Assembly: GCF_016901225.1 (NCBI RefSeq)
Contig: NZ_JAFEUL010000008.1
Span: 1 to 64,000, forward strand
DNA length: 64,000 nucleotides
Direction: 5' to 3'
DNA from: Actibacterium sp. 188UL27-1
Lineage (GTDB): Bacteria; Pseudomonadota; Alphaproteobacteria; Rhodobacterales; Rhodobacteraceae
Part shown: positions 1 to 8,902 of the stretch, piece after piece
Layout: each line of letters opens with the position of its first letter
How positions within the stretch are numbered: the stretch's first letter is position 1
Translations under genes and position numbers: made by a program
The notes under the pieces: generated by a model
What the model was told of the DNA's origin: nothing
What the model saw: only the letters and a program-made list of their open reading frames with translations
The model's database searches: none

Positions 1-67
1 GCGATCGCTGTATTGCTGCTCTGACAGCGTGCGTGGTCGTGGCGCTCCCATGACGAACTTGTCCCAT
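1..67 (-). mobile_element. IS481-like transposase, N-terminal fragment cut by window edge
   Basis: Read on the minus strand from an ATG at 67, the translation starts MGQVRHGSATTTHAVRAA, which I recognise as the usual N-terminus of IS481-family DDE transposases. Only 22 codons lie in the window, so it cannot be judged whether the element is intact. A GGAAGG-type ribosome site lies just upstream on the minus strand (about 76-82). The outer end of the element probably lies near 110-130, where a different reading context begins, but I could not place an inverted repeat. The family call rests on memory of the N-terminal motif alone. Confidence 0.6.
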
Positions 68-239
68 AATGCTTCCTTCCATTCCAACGAAAGGATCACA
101 CCATCAAACCGTGGGATCAAACAGATAGCCTATCTTCGTGGCAGCCTTATCGTGAATTTCCGCGATCAGCGGCGTGTCGATTACATGGATCGGTATGTCG
201 CGGATCGGCTCAAGGAAGTCAGCGCAATTGCGGTGGTCG

Positions 240-800
240 CGCCGGGATTTGGTCGGCGGCCAGGGCTTTGCCGTCGACGGCAGCTTGATCAGTGCGGATG
301 TGCAGAAGCAGAACTCCGGTAACCCGCAGGACGGGGCGGCCCGCGAGATTGATCCCACAGATGCGCCTCGTGCCGTGCGCGAGTATCTCGACACGCTCGA
401 CGACAAAGCCTTCGGGGCGACGACGGCCAAACCCAAGTTCACCGCACACGCAGATCCCGCCAGCCAATGGACAGCCGCGCGCAAAGGATGCGCCATTGGT
501 TCAAGCACAATGGCGAATGCATTCTTTGCCTATTCCGACAATTATCCGATCGATACGGGCCACGGGATCCCCATGAATGTCGACGCCAGCCGGTCGAACA
601 AGACTGCTGAGGTCGGCGCGATGCGGAAGATGCCGGACCGGACCGAAGAGCGCTTTGGCATGAAGCCCGATTGGATCGCGGCAGATACGGCCTACGGATC
701 GTCTGACACTCTGGTCTGGCTGGCACTAAAGCGCCAGATCCTCCCCTTCATCCCGGTCTTCGACAAGGGTGAACGGACCGACGGAACCTTCCGGCGCATT
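240..800 (+). pseudogene. IS1182-like transposase remnant
   Basis: An open stretch contains the core of an IS1182-type DDE transposase. The motif GGQGFAVDGSLI (about 252-287) carries one catalytic Asp, PRAVREYLDTLDD and FFAYSDNYPID follow, and WIAADTAYGS (about 672-701) carries another Asp. The normal N-terminus is absent, and homology stops after FDKGERTDGTF (about 760-795), before the C-terminal catalytic region. An unexpected stretch near 485-515 interrupts the normally contiguous AARKG...FFAYSDNY segment. It is therefore a decayed fragment, lying between an IS481-like end and a relaxase-like fragment in the opposite direction. Confidence 0.75.
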
Positions 801-899
801 CGCCATTGTCGCTCGGACCAATGGCGCGACAAGGCTCATCTGGACCTGTCCCGCTTTCGTGCCGCCACAAGTGCTCGTTCAAGCCACCTTACATTCGAA

Positions 900-1200
900 G
901 GCGACAGGGCTTTTCCAGCCCCGCGAAGGCCAGCCGCTCGAACTGGGCCATGACCTCGGTTTGATGATCCCCAGTAGGGGCATCGCTGTCCGCAAAACTG
1001 ATCACACCCGCGCGATAGGTCCACAGGTGGCGGCTGGCGTCGATCAGGGCCTCGGTGCGATCGGGATTGTCGCGCAGGACCTCTGGCAGTGGATCACGAG
1101 TGACGGTCAGGGGCTGGCCATCGGCATCGCGGATCAGGTCGCAATTGCTGTCATAGGCCACCACCTCATCGGATTTGTCGCGTCTGCTGCGACGATTGAC
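900..1200 (-). pseudogene. Probable relaxase (mobilisation protein) fragment
   Basis: On the minus strand the translation contains EALIDASRHLWTYRAGVISF followed by ADSDAPTGDHQTEVMAQFERLAFAGLE. This resembles the N-terminal part of plasmid or island mobilisation relaxases of alphaproteobacteria. There the next residues normally lead to the metal-binding His motif, but here the frame ends in unrelated sequence after about residue FAGLEKP (near 905). No start codon of its own and no catalytic His triad are present. It is read antisense by the long plus-strand frame that runs into the lectin-like remnant. The family assignment is from memory and moderate only. Confidence 0.45.
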
Positions 1201-1818
1201 CTTAACTCCCTGCAGCTTAACGGCGACGCCAAGTTCGAAAACGACGAGATTGATTTGACCGAAGCCGTCAATGGTCAGGCGGGCAGCGCGTACCAGAAAA
1301 ACGCCTTCACCATCCCTAACAACTTCGAATTCTCGGTCGAGTTTGAGTTCGGTATCAGCAAGACCGGCAGCGGTGCTGATGGTATTTCTTTCATCATTCA
1401 AAACGCCGATTTCGGCGATCCGAATGGCAACCATGTCGGCATCAATCTGCAAGTAAACACCCAGTCGGCCCATATTGCGATCACCTCCATCGCTCTGGAG
1501 CAGAACAAGCAGAGCCGATTTGCCTTCATCGATTACGTGAACGGAACGGTTGATGTTCGCCGATCACAGGCGAATGCCCGCCCAATAACCTTTCTGTTGA
1601 GCGAGAGCATTGATCTCAGCTTCCTCGAGGAGCAGGCATTTTTCGGCTTTGCGTCCGCGACCGGTGGTTTGAACAGCGCACATGTCATCAAAGGCTTCTC
1701 GCTTGAAACCAATGCATCCGTTGCACCGGTTCCGCTGCCAGCGCCGATCCTGCTGCTCGGCGCCGCGGTTCTTGGCCTTGATGGCATGCGCGCCGCCAAA
1801 AAGCGGGCATCGGCCTAA
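1196..1818 (+). pseudogene. L-type lectin-like protein with VPLPA C-terminal signal, N-terminus lost
   Basis: From about 1196 the frame encodes a secreted beta-sandwich protein of the legume-lectin-like type (NSLQLNGDAKF, then QAGSAYQKNAF, then GADGISFIIQN, then DPNGNHVGIN). It ends in VPLPAPILLLGAAVLGL followed by a basic tail, the VPLPA/PEP-CTERM-type sorting and membrane-anchor signal. The signal peptide is missing: upstream codons in the same frame come from antisense relaxase-like and transposase-like sequence, giving a chimeric frame open from 769. The GISFIIQN and DPNGNHVGIN blocks are usually separated by about 30-40 residues in this family, so an in-frame internal deletion is likely. 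Judged a pseudogene, although the frame is open. Confidence 0.6.
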
Positions 1819-2098
1819 CGCCAGCTCCCGGGGCGCACGGCGCCTCATCGCAAGCTACAATCAAGCGGTCGACATCCCGTTGGCCGCTTGATCTCGTTTG
1901 GCCCTGTCTGGTTGGCGCGGCTTCTGGTTAAGGCGTTAACGCAATACGCGGCGCGCGCCTTGTTAAAGGGTGCCGCATCCCCCTCACGCCGTGTTAACTT
2001 TTTGGGCCGCGCAACGGAGGGAACGCGATTGAACCTTTGCTTGACGCTGGGATAGGCTAACTCCCAAGACGTCAACTTGGCACATAAAGGACTTTCCC
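1819..2098. other. Intergenic region upstream of sodN, weak promoter candidate
   Basis: There is no credible gene here. A possible sigma-70-like promoter for sodN is TTGAAC (2029-2034) and TAGGCT (2053-2058) with 18-bp spacing, followed by about 40 bases of leader. The match to the -10 consensus is poor. A ribosome-site-like AAAGGA lies at 2087-2092, ahead of the sodN ATG at 2099. Confidence 0.25.
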
Positions 2099-2587
2099 AT
2101 GACCAAGACCCGCCTTCTGGACCAGATCTTTGGCATCGAGGCTGCAGCGGCCCATTGCGACATCCCCTGCAAGATCTACGACCCGTCCACGGCCATCATC
2201 GCCGCGCATTCCGTCGTTCGTATGCTCGACCTGATCCATGAAAACGCCGAGAAAGAGATGTCTGCCGGTGTCATGAACACCATCATCCGCTGCGTGCGCA
2301 CCAAGGAGATCGAGGCCGCCAAGGTCAAGGATGAGATCCGCATCATCTGGGGCGACTACATCAAGGCCCCTCAGATTGAAAAGCATCCGAATGTCCATGA
2401 TCTGACCCATTCGATCATGCTGACAGCCAGCAAATGCAAGGTTGAATTGAACCGTGCCGATGGCGAGCAGTTGGTGGAACTGGTCAATCAGTTCGCCGAA
2501 ATGTTCTGGGATACCAAGGGTGTCGCCACGGCGCGCAAACCCGCCCCCTATAACACCAACCTCGACATGGTCGTGCCACAGCATTGA
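2099..2587 (+). CDS. sodN: Nickel-containing superoxide dismutase
   Basis: SodN dismutates superoxide using one nickel ion bound by the N-terminal nickel hook of the mature protein. The hook motif HCxxPCxxY is present as HCDIPCKIYDP at residues 19-29. It follows an 18-residue propeptide that ends in EAAAA and must be removed so that His becomes the new N-terminus. The remaining helical bundle (AAHSVVRMLDLIHE, WGDYIKAPQIEKHP, and a C-terminal FAEMFWDTKG segment) matches the family, and 162 residues is the usual length. It overlaps the maturation protease gene, as expected for a sodN-sodX pair. Marine bacteria commonly use this enzyme in place of iron-requiring SODs. Confidence 0.95.
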   Translation: MTKTRLLDQIFGIEAAAAHCDIPCKIYDPSTAIIAAHSVVRMLDLIHENAEKEMSAGVMNTIIRCVRTKEIEAAKVKDEIRIIWGDYIKAPQIEKHPNVHDLTHSIMLTASKCKVELNRADGEQLVELVNQFAEMFWDTKGVATARKPAPYNTNLDMVVPQH

Positions 2588-2898
2588 TTGCCGGTCTCAG
2601 GGTCGTCCGCATCACCGGGCGCTCGATGGAGCCGGTTTTGTTTGAGGGGGACCTCGCCTTTGGGCGGGGTCCCACGCGTTTCAGGCCTGCGTGTATCGGT
2701 GATGTCGTACTGGTGGAGCGTCCGGGGATCGGGTTGACCGTCAAGCGGCTGATCCCTGGCCCGTCTGGTCTATTTGGGTTGCGCGGAGATGGGGGCGGCT
2801 CGGCCCCGTCTGTCGATCTAGGGCATGTTGCACCGGATCAGATCATTGCGGTCCTGCGCTGGCGGCTCCGACGGGGATGGCCCACACGTGTCAGGTGA
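2584..2898 (+). CDS. sodX: SodN maturation protease (S26-like)
   Basis: This is a small signal-peptidase-like serine protease that is thought to remove the SodN propeptide. GRSMEPVLFEGDLAFG (residues 13-28) contains the S26 Ser in the SMEP box, and GLTVKRLIPG (about 50-59) holds the Lys of the Ser/Lys dyad. No strong N-terminal membrane anchor is seen, in line with a cytosolic processing enzyme. The preferred start is TTG at 2584, which overlaps the sodN stop (TTGA), so translation is probably coupled. The 104-residue length and the linkage to sodN support the call. Confidence 0.85.
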   Translation: MIAGLRVVRITGRSMEPVLFEGDLAFGRGPTRFRPACIGDVVLVERPGIGLTVKRLIPGPSGLFGLRGDGGGSAPSVDLGHVAPDQIIAVLRWRLRRGWPTRVR

Positions 2899-2983
2899 CT
2901 GCCAGGTGTCAGCTTGACCCGCCCCTGTTTTCCTCTTTGTTTTTGGAGGTGTCTTTCCGCCGTGCCATCGAAAGGTCCCGTAC

Positions 2984-3557
2984 ATGCCCATAGTCGCAGT
3001 GATCCGGACCCCGGGCTTTGCCGACTGGGAATATGTCTTGATCGGCGGAACCGGTGGCCTGTTTTATGAGCTGACCATATCCTATGTCACGCCCAACCCA
3101 ACCAGCGTCACATCCCAAGGTGGCCTCAGCGCGGCGGTGCCCCAAGGCCTTGATACGATTGCGCCTTTAGCCCCTGATGCCATCGCTGTCATCGGGGCAC
3201 GATCTGGCAGACAGAGGCGGCTCCGGACCTCGCACAGATGTTGCGCAGCCACCATGCGGGCGGCGCGGCGATTGCCGGGATCTGCGATGAAAGGCTTGTC
3301 CGTAGCCGGGCCGGGCCCTGAATGACGTCGATCATACATCGAACGATGTGGCATTTCTGCCTGCAGGTGCGGCGAGATACACGAGCGCGCCCCGCTATCA
3401 GCTCGGCCCCACCGCCATTATAGACAATTGCATCATTACAGCGCCAGGAACCGCACCGGTTAGCTTTACGGCGACGCTGTTTCAGGCCATCGGCGTCGCG
3501 CAGGTTCAGGTGGATCAGCTTAAATCAATGCTCGCCGCGGAACATTTGGCCGGGTGA
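2984..3557 (+). pseudogene. DJ-1/PfpI-family protein, broken by two frameshifts
   Basis: The first part in one frame reads FADWEYVLIGGTGGLFYEL and TSQGGLSAAVPQGLD, typical of class-I glutamine amidotransferase-like DJ-1/PfpI proteins. Near 3197 homology moves to the next frame (TIWQTEAAPDLAQML, then AAIAGICDERL, containing the nucleophile-elbow Cys). That frame meets a stop at 3319. Homology then resumes in a third frame (LNDVDHTSNDVAFLPAGAAR to the end at 3557). Two indels, at about 3197 and about 3315, therefore split what would be a protein of about 190 residues. It lies alone between sodX and the metal importer and is probably decaying. Confidence 0.8.
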
Positions 3558-3637
3558 AACATTGATCATGCGCGATTGCAGATGCCTATTTAAAGTGCAG
3601 ATCCTTGTTGAGAGTGCCTCTCAAGTGCATTGACACT

Positions 3638-3652
3638 TGCAACTCATTCTCA
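3638..3652 (+). promoter_or_regulatory. Putative Fur/Mur-type operator ahead of sitA
   Basis: The 15-base site TGCAACTCATTCTCA fits the 7-1-7 Fur-family consensus at 10 of 14 arm positions. It lies 47 bases before the sitA ATG. A TTGACA hexamer at 3630-3635 overlaps its left edge and could be the -35 element. In Rhodobacterales the manganese regulator Mur (a Fur homologue) is known to control sitABCD, so repression by Mn-Mur is the likely mode. This is an inference from motif and position. Confidence 0.45.
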
Positions 3653-3698
3653 TAAGCCTAAGTCCGAGATAACCAAGTTTCATGACGGTGGGAGCATC

Positions 3699-4655
3699 AT
3701 GGCAAACCTGACCAGACGACACATCCTGGCCGCGTTGGCGGCGATCTCGGCAACGCCGACCTTTGCCGCCAATGCGCTGACAGTGGTGGCTACAACCGGC
3801 ATGATCGCAGATGCGGCCCGTGCCATCGGGGGTGACAAGGTGCAGGTCCGGGCCCTGATGGGGCCGGGGGTCGACCCACATGCCTTTCGCCAGACACGCA
3901 GTGACATCGTGGCAATGACGGGCGCAGATCTAGTTTTGTACCACGGCCTTAACCTGGAAGCACAGATGATCGACTTTTTCGGCGATCTGGAAGGCCGGAC
4001 CACGGTTGCGGCCGTGGCGGAGGATTTGTCCGCGGACCGTTTGCTGGCCGATGATGACTATGCTGGCCAGTCTGACCCCCATATCTGGATGGATCCAGAC
4101 CTGTGGCAAGGTGTCGTTGAGCGGGTGACCGAGGCGCTGATGACGGTGGCGCCGGAGGATGCAGAGACGTTTCGCGCCAATGCCGCCGCCTATAGTGCTG
4201 ACATTGGTGCCTTGTCGAAATACGCGATAGATGGTCTGGCATCGGTCCCGGCAGAAAGCCGGGTGCTGGTCACCGCCCATGATGCGTTTAATTACTTTGG
4301 CAACGCTTACGGGTTTGAGGTTGAGGGCATCCAGGGCATCTCCACCGAGAGTGAGGCGGGCCTGAACCGCATCGCAGAACTTGTCGAGATGCTGGTCACC
4401 CGGGATATCGGCGCGGTCTTCGTTGAAAGTTCGGTCAGCGACCGTAACATCCGAGCGCTCATCGAGGGTGCCGCCGCGCGCGGGCATGACGTGCGCATAG
4501 GAGGAGAGCTTTATTCCGACGCGATGGGAGAGCAAGGCACCTATGAAGGGACCTATCTGGGCATGATCGATCATAACGTGACGACGATTGCCGCGGCCCT
4601 GGGCGGCACCGTACCCGCTCGTGGACGGTTGGGTAAGCTTGGGGCAAGTTCTTGA
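3699..4655 (+). CDS. sitA: Manganese/iron ABC transporter, periplasmic metal-binding protein
   Basis: This is a cluster A-I (ZnuA/TroA/MntC-like) solute-binding protein that captures Mn2+ or a related divalent metal and hands it to the SitBCD importer. A signal peptide follows the start ([20 protein letters not shown], cleaved near TFAAN). Metal-ligand segments are visible: [11 protein letters not shown] (about residues 64-74), [11 protein letters not shown] (about 124-134), HDAFNYFG (about 193-200) and a C-terminal acidic segment near SDAMGEQG. The His-rich loop of zinc-specific ZnuA is absent, which favours Mn/Fe. The start at 3699 was preferred over the upstream ATG at 3681 because it gives a proper signal peptide. 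Confidence 0.9.
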   Translation: MANLTRRHILAALAAISATPTFAANALTVVATTGMIADAARAIGGDKVQVRALMGPGVDPHAFRQTRSDIVAMTGADLVLYHGLNLEAQMIDFFGDLEGRTTVAAVAEDLSADRLLADDDYAGQSDPHIWMDPDLWQGVVERVTEALMTVAPEDAETFRANAAAYSADIGALSKYAIDGLASVPAESRVLVTAHDAFNYFGNAYGFEVEGIQGISTESEAGLNRIAELVEMLVTRDIGAVFVESSVSDRNIRALIEGAAARGHDVRIGGELYSDAMGEQGTYEGTYLGMIDHNVTTIAAALGGTVPARGRLGKLGASS

Positions 4656-5458
4656 TGGCAGTGACACCCCTTAGCGTCGTTCCGGTGGTTCCCGCATCTG
4701 AGGATTTGGCCGTTTACCCGCTGGCCCTGCGCGGTCTCACCGTATCCTACGGTCAGAAACCGGCGATTTTCTCGGTCGATGCCAGTTTCGTACCCGGCCA
4801 GATGACCGCGATTATCGGCCCCAATGGTGCGGGAAAGTCGACATTGCTGAAGGCGGCCCTTGGCATTATCACACCTTTGTCGGGTCATGTGACCGTATTC
4901 GGTAAAGCGCTCGTCGATCAACGTCAGCGCATTGCCTATGTGCCCCAGCGCGCCTCCGTCGATTGGGATTTCCCGACCCGCGTGATCGACGTTGTTCTGA
5001 TGGGGCTTTACCGGGAGCTTGGGCTACTGGGCCGGATCCGCCGAAGCCATCACGACCGCGCCATGGCCTGCCTGACCCGCGTCGGCATGCAGGATTTTGC
5101 CACACGCCAGATCGGGCAATTGTCAGGCGGCCAACAGCAGCGCGTGTTCCTGGCCCGTGCCCTGGCCCAGAACGCGGATTTGTACCTTTTGGATGAACCC
5201 TTTGCCGGGGTCGATGCCGCCACGGAAAAGGCGATCATCGCGGTATTGAAAGACCTGCGTGATGCGGGGCGCACGATCGTGGCGGTCCACCATGACCTGG
5301 CCACGGTGGCTGAATATTTTGACCGCGCCCTGCTGCTGAATGTCCGCCGCATCGCTGAAGGACCGGTGGATCAGATCGTTACGCCTGATCTTTTGGAGCG
5401 GACCTATGGCGGCCAGTTGACCATGGCGCGGATGGATCCTGCGCAGACCGCCAGCTAG
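4655..5458 (+). CDS. sitB: Manganese/iron ABC transporter, ATPase
   Basis: This is the ATP-binding subunit that powers the importer on the cytosolic face. Walker A ([13 protein letters not shown], near residue 53), the Q-loop region ([14 protein letters not shown]), the signature [15 protein letters not shown], Walker B ([12 protein letters not shown]) and the H-loop (VAVHHD) are all in order. The ATG at 4655 overlaps the sitA stop by one base; a TTG at 4652 is an alternative start. The next gene begins four bases after its stop. Segment VDWDFPTRV is typical of the Mn/Zn/Fe subfamily of ABC ATPases. Confidence 0.93.
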   Translation: MAVTPLSVVPVVPASEDLAVYPLALRGLTVSYGQKPAIFSVDASFVPGQMTAIIGPNGAGKSTLLKAALGIITPLSGHVTVFGKALVDQRQRIAYVPQRASVDWDFPTRVIDVVLMGLYRELGLLGRIRRSHHDRAMACLTRVGMQDFATRQIGQLSGGQQQRVFLARALAQNADLYLLDEPFAGVDAATEKAIIAVLKDLRDAGRTIVAVHHDLATVAEYFDRALLLNVRRIAEGPVDQIVTPDLLERTYGGQLTMARMDPAQTAS

Positions 5459-5461
5459 GCC

Positions 5462-6643
5462 ATGGTCCTGGGGCTAGGCTATAACGCCATGCTGGTCATG
5501 GTGGGCGCTGGCCTTTTAGGCATTGCGGCTGGTGTCACCGGCACGTTTCTGTTCCTTCGCAAGCGCGCCTTGGTCGGGGATGCCATCGCCCATGCGACGT
5601 TGCCGGGGATCGGCCTCGCTTTCCTGCTGATGGTCGCCTTGGGCGGGGATGGCCGCAACCTTGCCGTGTTGCTGATCGGAGCAGCGGTGACCGCGGCCCT
5701 TGGCCTACTTTGTGTCCACTGGATCAGCACCAAAACCCGACTGTCCGAGGATACGGCCATTGGCGCGGTCCTGTCGGTGTTTTTCGGGTTTGGTGTCATG
5801 TTGCTCACGGTGATCCAGAATGTTCCCTCGGGGCGGCAAGCGGGCCTGGACGGATTGCTATTGGGTGCAACGGCGGGGATGCTTTACGCCGATGCCGTGC
5901 TGATCGCGGTGGGTGGCGCAGTGGCCCTTGCCGCCAGCCTTGCGCTCAGCCGCCCCATGACAATGGTCGCCTTTGATGCCGGTTTCGCAGGGATCTCCGG
6001 TGTCAACGTTGTCCGTATCGACCTTGCGACGATGGGTCTTGTGCTGATGGTCACGGTGGTGGGTCTGAAAATCGTGGGCCTGATCCTGATTGTCGCCTTG
6101 CTGATCATCCCGCCCGTTGCGGCGCGATTCTGGACAGACCATGCCATGCGGGTCGCAATCCTGGCGGGCACCATGGGCGGTGTGTCAGGCGTGGTTGGGG
6201 CGGGTCTGTCAGCCACCGCGCCTGACCTGCCGACCGGCCCCATCATCGTGCTGGTGGCCTTTGCCGCGTTCCTGATTTCGTTGATCATGGCCCCGGATCG
6301 TGGCGTGTTGGCCGCCTGGTTCCGTCACCGCCGGTTCGAACGCCGGGTGCATTTGCGCCAGGGTCTGCTGGCCTTGGGGCAGGGGCAACCGATCTATGAA
6401 CGCTTTACCCTGCGCCTGTTGCAAAAGGCAGGTCTGGTTCGCGCCGATGGCGTCGCCACCGACCGCGGTGTCGGCGCGGCGCTGGACGCCCTGCGGGACG
6501 AGGCGCGGTGGGCCATTATGCGCGCCGATCCCGGCTTTGACACGCTGGTCAACCGCCATGACGGGCTCAGCCCCATCGACACGCTGCTGACGGCGGATCA
6601 GATCGCTGAGATTGACACCCGACTGAACGGGGCCACACCGTGA
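5462..6643 (+). CDS. sitC: Manganese/iron ABC transporter permease with C-terminal extension
   Basis: This is an ABC-3 family membrane permease. The first 275 or so residues form eight or nine hydrophobic helices, including the ABC-3 segments GDAIAHATLPGIGLAFL and GLKIVGLILIVALLIIPPVAA. From about residue 285 the protein leaves the membrane and adds about 105 soluble residues (from RHRRFERRVHLRQGLLAL through RLLQKAGLVRADGVATD to the end). That tail looks helical and winged-helix-like, so the protein is 393 residues against about 285 for a plain permease. Tails like this occur in some Mn-type permeases. The stop overlaps the sitD GTG start (GTGA). Confidence 0.9.
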   Translation: MVLGLGYNAMLVMVGAGLLGIAAGVTGTFLFLRKRALVGDAIAHATLPGIGLAFLLMVALGGDGRNLAVLLIGAAVTAALGLLCVHWISTKTRLSEDTAIGAVLSVFFGFGVMLLTVIQNVPSGRQAGLDGLLLGATAGMLYADAVLIAVGGAVALAASLALSRPMTMVAFDAGFAGISGVNVVRIDLATMGLVLMVTVVGLKIVGLILIVALLIIPPVAARFWTDHAMRVAILAGTMGGVSGVVGAGLSATAPDLPTGPIIVLVAFAAFLISLIMAPDRGVLAAWFRHRRFERRVHLRQGLLALGQGQPIYERFTLRLLQKAGLVRADGVATDRGVGAALDALRDEARWAIMRADPGFDTLVNRHDGLSPIDTLLTADQIAEIDTRLNGATP

Positions 6644-7551
6644 GCGGACAGGTTTTTGTCGCCCTCAGCCTCACGCCGCTGTTGATCGGAGTGCTCGCCG
6701 CCATCGCTTGCGCCGTGCCAGGTAACTTCCTGCTCTTGCGTCGCCAGGCGCTGATCGGTGACGCCATCAGTCATGTGGTCCTGCCGGGCATCGTCGTGGC
6801 CTTTCTGGTGACGGGGCGTGTCTCTGCCTGGCCCATGATGCTGGGGGCTGCTGCTGCTGCCGTGGTCGCCGTTGTTCTGATTGAGGTCATCCGCCGCCTG
6901 GGCCGGATCGAACCCGGGGCGGCCATGGGCGTGATCTTTACCGCGATGTTTGCAGGTGGTGTTTTGCTGTTGGAGCAATCGGATACCAGCAATGTCCACC
7001 TTGATGTGGAACACGCGCTGATGGGAAATCTTGAAAGTCTGATCTGGCTTGATGCGCTTGGCTGGACCTCGCTACTCGACCCTCGGGCGCTGGCGGGCCT
7101 GCCACCGGAATTGACCCGCCTCGCTGTCGTCACGGCGTTGGTCGCGGTGCTGACTTGGCTCTTTTGGCGTCCGCTCAAGATAACGACCTTCGATGAAGGC
7201 TTCGCCCATGGGGTCGGCCTGCCCAACACGGTGATCGGGTTAGGCCTGGTGATCTTGTCGGCTGTCGCTGCTGTCGCCGCTTTCGATGCGGTGGGCTCCA
7301 TTATTGTCATCGCGATGTTCATTTGCCCGCCCGCCGCGGCACGCCTGATGACCAACCGGTTGGAAACGCAGGTCGCGCTTTCGGTGTTGTTGGCGGCTCT
7401 CTCGGCGATCCTGGGCTACATTTTCGCCGGTTTTGGCCCGCTTTGGCTGGGCTTTGACAATTCGGTCAGCGCCGCAGGTATGATCGCCACCGTCTCGGGC
7501 CTTATGCTTCTGGCCGCGGCCATTGTCGGCCCACACCGTCGCCAAACCTAA
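6640..7551 (+). CDS. sitD: Manganese/iron ABC transporter permease
   Basis: This is the second ABC-3 family permease of the importer and pairs with SitC in the membrane. It has about nine transmembrane helices, the conserved block GDAISHVVLPGIVVAFL near residues 45-61, and a second block DAVGSIIVIAMFICPPAAARL near 208-228. Start is GTG at 6640, inside the sitC stop. No soluble tail is present, unlike SitC. It is the last gene of the four-gene operon; the next gene converges from the other strand. Confidence 0.92.
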   Translation: MSGQVFVALSLTPLLIGVLAAIACAVPGNFLLLRRQALIGDAISHVVLPGIVVAFLVTGRVSAWPMMLGAAAAAVVAVVLIEVIRRLGRIEPGAAMGVIFTAMFAGGVLLLEQSDTSNVHLDVEHALMGNLESLIWLDALGWTSLLDPRALAGLPPELTRLAVVTALVAVLTWLFWRPLKITTFDEGFAHGVGLPNTVIGLGLVILSAVAAVAAFDAVGSIIVIAMFICPPAAARLMTNRLETQVALSVLLAALSAILGYIFAGFGPLWLGFDNSVSAAGMIATVSGLMLLAAAIVGPHRRQT

Positions 7552-7603
7552 TCCCATTATGTGTTCGAAAATATCCTCGCCGAAGGCATAGAATCCGGCT
7601 GTC

Positions 7604-8899
7604 CTATAGCCGATCCCGCAGCCCATACCACAGCATGGCAAGTACCAGCAGCGGATGGCGCAACGCCGCCCCTCCAAAAAAACGGCCCGTGGGCTGCCGC
7701 GCCATCAGATCGAACCGTTCGGCCTGACCGGCCACAGTTTCGGCCATGATCTGGCCCGCAAGGGTCCCCAACGCGACACCATGGCCGGAAAACCCACTGG
7801 CCGACAGGATATTGCCGCGCAGCCGTGTGACATGGGGCAGGCGTGACATCGTGATCGCGAGCGTCCCACCCCAGGCATAATCGAACGGGATCTTGGCCAG
7901 CTGAGGAAAGATCTGGGCAAGCGGTCGCCGGACTGTTCGAGCGATATCGCGGGGAAAGCGGTAGCCATAGCTTTCCCCACCGCCGAACAACAGCCGCCCA
8001 TCGGCACTGCGCCTGAAATAGTTGAGCACGAATTTGCTGTCGGCGACGGCGCGGTTCCGGGCTATCAACGCCTCGGGATTGTCCAGCTTTGCGGTCGCCA
8101 CGATGAAATTGTTGATCGGCATCACATAAGCGGCGACAGCGGGCGCCAGATCGCCTAGATAACCATTCGCGGCCAAAAGCACATGCCGCGCGGTGACGGT
8201 CGCGTGTGTCGTGGTCAGTTGCACCGGATCTCCCGCCACCAGGTTTGACACCCGCGATTGTTCGAACACACGGACGCCTGCGTTCAGCGCGGCCCGCGCC
8301 AGGCCCAACGCGTATTTCAAAGGGTGCAGATGGCCTGATCCTTCATCAAGGACGCCGCCGACATAGGCAGGCGATTCCACCGCCTCCCGCATTTCTGCCC
8401 GGTCCAGGTTGCGCATCCTGGTATAACCGTACTGCGTTGCCATGTGGTCTGGGTAGCGGCTCGCCTCCCGCGCCAGCCCCTTGGTATGGAGCGCTTCGAT
8501 CAAGCCGTCTTGCCAGTCGCAGGCGATTCCGTGGCGGTCGCAAAGGTCATGGACCAGATCGACAGAAGACAGCGACAATTCCCACAGCCGCCGGGCCTCA
8601 TCGGTGCCGACCAGATCCTCCAACGCTTCCTGATCCAGACGCTGGCCCGTGGCGACCTGCCCGCCATTGCGGCCCGAGGCGCCAAATCCCACGCGCTGCG
8701 CCTCCAGCAGCACCACATCATAGCCGCGTTCGGCCAGGTGCAGCGCCGCTGACAACCCGGTATAGCCGCCACCCACCACGGCCACGTCGCAGGTCAGATC
8801 GCCTTGCGCGACCGGGCAGAGGGGCAACAGATCGGTCGTTGCCGCGTAGTAGGAGGCCGGATAGACGCCCGGTTGATCATTGGCAGTCAGCAGGTCCAT
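7604..8899 (-). CDS. puuB: FAD-dependent amine oxidoreductase, gamma-glutamylputrescine oxidase-like
   Basis: This is a DAO-family flavoenzyme. The N-terminal dinucleotide fold DVAVVGGGYTGLSAALHLAERG (about residues 38-59) binds FAD, followed by GFGASGRNGGQVATGQ, the block typical of PuuB-like oxidases. The C-terminal region (FGGGESYGYRFP, WGGTLAITMSRLPHV, SGFSGHGVALG) fits the family. PuuB oxidises gamma-glutamylputrescine to the aldehyde. The gene follows a putrescine-type aminotransferase with a 3-base gap and faces a putrescine importer, which supports a polyamine role. The exact amine is not proved by the sequence. Confidence 0.82.
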   Translation of the reverse strand: MDLLTANDQPGVYPASYYAATTDLLPLCPVAQGDLTCDVAVVGGGYTGLSAALHLAERGYDVVLLEAQRVGFGASGRNGGQVATGQRLDQEALEDLVGTDEARRLWELSLSSVDLVHDLCDRHGIACDWQDGLIEALHTKGLAREASRYPDHMATQYGYTRMRNLDRAEMREAVESPAYVGGVLDEGSGHLHPLKYALGLARAALNAGVRVFEQSRVSNLVAGDPVQLTTTHATVTARHVLLAANGYLGDLAPAVAAYVMPINNFIVATAKLDNPEALIARNRAVADSKFVLNYFRRSADGRLLFGGGESYGYRFPRDIARTVRRPLAQIFPQLAKIPFDYAWGGTLAITMSRLPHVTRLRGNILSASGFSGHGVALGTLAGQIMAETVAGQAERFDLMARQPTGRFFGGAALRHPLLVLAMLWYGLRDRL

Positions 8900-8902
8900 G
8901 GG

